Below, one piece after another: positions 62,028-64,000 of a DNA stretch of 64,000 nucleotides; positions within the stretch are counted from its first letter, which is position 1; every line of letters starts with the position of its first letter. The DNA is from Eutreptiella sp. 'Long Island Sound 2002' (Eukaryota; Euglenozoa; Euglenophyceae; Eutreptiales; Eutreptiaceae): positions 19,283,742-19,347,741 of the forward strand of contig OZ038397.1 of assembly GCA_964036045.1 (NCBI GenBank), in the 5' to 3' direction. The notes beneath the pieces were generated by a model. That model did not search any database, was not told the DNA's origin, and saw only the letters and a program-made list of their open reading frames with translations. The position numbers and the translations under genes are program-made.

Positions 62028-62156
62028 CTGATAAAAAAAACAGATGGCAGCCTGTACAAAGTACTTGAGCAGAGCGCTGCTGGAAAGGCTGGTGGTCCAG
62101 TGGTAAAACCCTGGACTGTGATCTAGAAGGCGTGGGTTCAAACCCAGAGTCCGGCA
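62028..62156 (+). repeat. tRNA-like duplicated repeat, copy 2, with pol III A and B boxes
   Basis: The first 85 bp repeat copy 1. The tRNA-like part (62088-62156) has an A-box-like TGGTCCAGTGG (62093-62103) and a B-box-like GGGTTCAAACCC (62134-62145) about 30 bp apart. GCTGG at its start can pair with CCGGC near its end. The anticodon arm (around GACTGTGATC) and the T stem do not pair cleanly and the total of about 69 bases is short, so I do not call a functional tRNA. A tRNA-derived SINE-like element or decayed tRNA is most likely. Confidence 0.5.
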
Positions 62157-62234
62157 CTCTCAAATTTTAGGTCCCTGATGCTGTGGCAAAATTTTCAGTA
62201 TGCAATTGACTGACATATGATGCAGGCTGAACTA

Positions 62235-62378
62235 ACCCCCCCCCGGACTGGGGGACCCCCCCCCCTACTGGGGGAGTAGGGGGGGGTCTGGGTGGGTGGG
62301 TGGGTGGGTCAGCTTGGGTGGGTGGGTGGTTTGGCCAGTCCTGAGGCAGCCCCAAAATGACCCCCCCCCCCCCCCTCC
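62235..62378 (+). repeat. C/G homopolymers and GGGT array, second block
   Basis: Alternating C-runs and G-runs (about 62237-62288), then GGGTCTGGGTGGGTGGGTG-type repeats to about 62333, then a C18 run (62359-62376). Resembles 60561-60712, including the GGGGGGGTCTGGGTGGGTGG core. Confidence 0.85.
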
Positions 62379-62468
62379 AGTTGCTAAGCAAAGGTATGGT
62401 GTGGATGCCCGTGGGTCGACTGTCTTGCTGCCCCGTATGTCATTTCACGCGGACGGCCATGTGTGTTG

Positions 62469-62550
62469 GGTACGAAGTAACGGTACAGAGTACCAGTACA
62501 GAGTACTGGTACTAAGTGACAGTACAGAGTGATAGATAGACTAATGGTAC
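62469..62550 (+). repeat. GTACAGAGT 13-bp tandem repeat
   Basis: Four to five degenerate 13-bp units with core GTACAGAGT, some followed by ACCA or ACTG so that units are partly palindromic (GTACTGGTAC). Located 140 bp upstream of exon 16 in intron 15. Confidence 0.75.
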
Positions 62551-62688
62551 ATTGGCATTGCAGATTGATAGTACGGCTTGGTAGTGCACAGTGAGAGGTC
62601 TGCGGAGGACAAAGCCCGGCATTGCTGGTGTGTGCTGCCGTCCGGCGCCCAGAGCCTTCGCCGTCGCATTCCCCCGCGCTCGCCGCAG

Positions 62689-63466
62689 GTTTTCCCGCGC
62701 CCCACACCCGCGCCCGCGACACCCGCGGTCATGGGCCCCGAAAACCCCTTCAGCCGCACTCAGTCCTGGCTGCACCGCCCGTCGTGGCTGCCCGAGCCAT
62801 CCGCCAAGGCCCCGCGCACGCGCACGGCCCTGGACCCGCCGCGCGTGCCGCAGTCCATCGTCTCGTCCCGCGCGGTCTCCGGCACCGCCACCCCCGCCCC
62901 CGCCCCCGTCCGGTTCCTGCCTCCGATGGCGCAGCGCACGGCCGACGGGACGATGGTCATGGCGCCGTTCCAGGTGCGCATGGGCCCGCCGGGGATGCCG
63001 GGGATCCCGGCGGTCCCGGTGCAGCCCCAGAACCCGTCGACCCTGACCCGCATGCCCAGCGACCGCAGGCCCACCGGGAGGCGAGGCAGGCCCGATAGCC
63101 GGCAGTCGCCAAGTGAGCGCCGGCCGACGGGCAGGCGCGGGGCCATGCAGGACCCGGCGGACGGCGAGCAGCCCCTGGACCCCGACGCCATCGACATTAT
63201 GCAGGTGCACGCGGCGGACGAGGACGGACAGTGGTCCGATCCGAACGAGTCGGAGAGTAGCGCGGGGTCGAGCACGGCGCCGGGCCCAGCGGAGCCGGCC
63301 CCGGCGCCGTCGCCGGTGGGGCCCCTGCCGCCGTCGACTCCGGTGGCGCCGCCCCCCGCGGCGGGAGCGGAGACGACCTCATCAGCGTCACCGCCGTCCT
63401 CTGCAGACGGGCCCTCCCGAGGGGCGTCTGCGGAACCCATGCTGCCTGTTGGTCCCGTTGATGGAG
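62689..63466 (+). CDS. Exon 16: Pro/Arg-rich cytoplasmic tail exon (gene continues right)
   Basis: Acceptor CGCTCGCCGCAG at 62688, phase 0; donor GTTTGT after 63466, phase 1; 259 codons. The first part is Pro-rich (VFPRPTPAPATPAVMGP, then WLHRPSWLPEPSAKAP). The middle has a direct repeat of SDRRPTGRRG and SERRPTGRRG (about 63058-63144). An acidic Asp/Glu stretch follows (DPDAIDIMQVHAADEDGQW), then Ser/Ala/Pro-rich disorder. Third codon positions are strongly G/C. No enzymatic domain. The basic repeats may be phosphorylation or binding sites (inference). An ATG at 62731 could start a separate gene, but phase continuity with upstream exons favours one gene. Confidence 0.72.
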
Positions 63467-64000
63467 GTTTGTGCGGGTGCGGGTGACGTTGTACGGAGGG
63501 TCTCCAACGTGCCTCTACTGGGAATTCGGGGCGGTTGATGCAACACCCTCAAAGTGTGCATCACGTGTGTATCCCGAACCAGAACAGTGTGTACGCTGTG
63601 AAACATTTCTATCTTCGAGACACAACCAGCACAGCCCCGGCACACCAAACCACTGGGCTCCGCGAACGCGGAAACGACACCAGCGGGAGCACCGGCCGCA
63701 GCGGCCGACAGAACGCAGCGACCCGACGCAACATGCGAAGGGACGAACGGGTGACTGTCCAGGGCCCCGTAAAGGAGCAACAACCCGACGGAATGTCACA
63801 CAGGGGGGGGGGGGGGGGGCGAGGAAGAGCCGAGCAGAGGGCGGACAGGGGGTGAACAGGGTAGGGCACGTCGAGACGCGTCCTCCAACGCACTCACAAC
63901 GCTGGTCTCCAGGCCACGGTCTGCAAGAGTAGTCTTGGGCGGCTTCAGTGTCCCCTGCGTGCACCGCCCAATGCACCGCCCCGCAGTGTGTGCGGGGGGG
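63467..64000 (+). other. Start of intron 16 (inferred), running off the window
   Basis: After donor GTTTGT there is no supported coding segment. It contains dispersed repeat copy 3 and a 17-base G run (63803-63819); the last 180 bp show nothing recognisable. Confidence 0.5.
63626..63804 (+). repeat. Dispersed repeat, copy 3
   Basis: 179 bp, full-length like copy 2, from CCAGCACAGCCCC to AATGTCACACAGGG, followed directly by a 17-base G run. Differs from copy 2 at only a few positions. Confidence 0.88.

Larger units (their letters stand above)
60830..62688 (+). other. Intron 15 (inferred) with transposon-like cargo
   Basis: About 1.86 kb. It carries the zinc-finger ORF (61476-61892), the duplicated tRNA-like repeat, C/G homopolymers with a GGGT array, and a 13-bp GTACAGAGT tandem. 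The acceptor is GCGCTCGCCGCAG at 62688. The first 600 bp (60830-61470) hold no convincing coding segment. Confidence 0.5.

Noticed and set aside
62088-62156. Functional tRNA (anticodon GTG or ATC)
   Set aside because: The anticodon and T stems do not pair properly and the length is short, although both pol III boxes are present.

Overview
The window is eukaryotic and almost entirely one gene, read on the + strand. The DNA is GC-rich, the coding blocks are joined by GT-AG introns, and the introns are full of microsatellites, C/G homopolymers and dispersed repeats. This fits a unicellular alga or other protist with a repeat-rich genome. I cannot name the species. No bacterial gene, operon or CRISPR array is present.

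Layout. Bases 2-50289 are one uninterrupted reading frame, already open at the left edge, giving about 16,760 codons. Nearly all of it encodes an extreme Ser/Thr/Pro-rich chain in which every second residue is Ser or Thr. The frame passes through a Thr/Ala-rich stretch (about 49.58-49.86 kb) and a short acidic linker into a folded-looking segment (about 50.11-50.29 kb). Its stop codon lies within a plausible splice donor. From 51.4 to 63.5 kb I read about 15 further short exons. Their phases agree at every junction except one (55193 to 55507). They encode an extracellular beta-rich region (51378-55904), one transmembrane helix followed by six arginines (56030-56160), and a cytoplasmic tail of at least 570 residues (56539-63466). 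The gene continues beyond both ends of the window.

Interpretation. The parts fit a giant mucin-like type I membrane protein: a very long, probably O-glycosylated rod, a membrane-proximal globular region, an anchor and a Ser/Pro/Arg-rich tail. Rod, ectodomain and anchor are read from sequence; surface location, glycosylation and function are inferred.

Introns. The large introns hold a 179-bp dispersed repeat (three copies), a duplicated 210-bp segment that includes sequence read as exons, a roughly 500-bp CT tract ending about 110 bp before an exon, complementary CA and TG tracts on either side of one exon, and a small zinc-finger ORF next to a duplicated tRNA-like repeat that looks transposon-derived. 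Long ORFs on the other strand and in other frames of the giant exon are by-products of its C-rich, stop-poor sequence and are not annotated.
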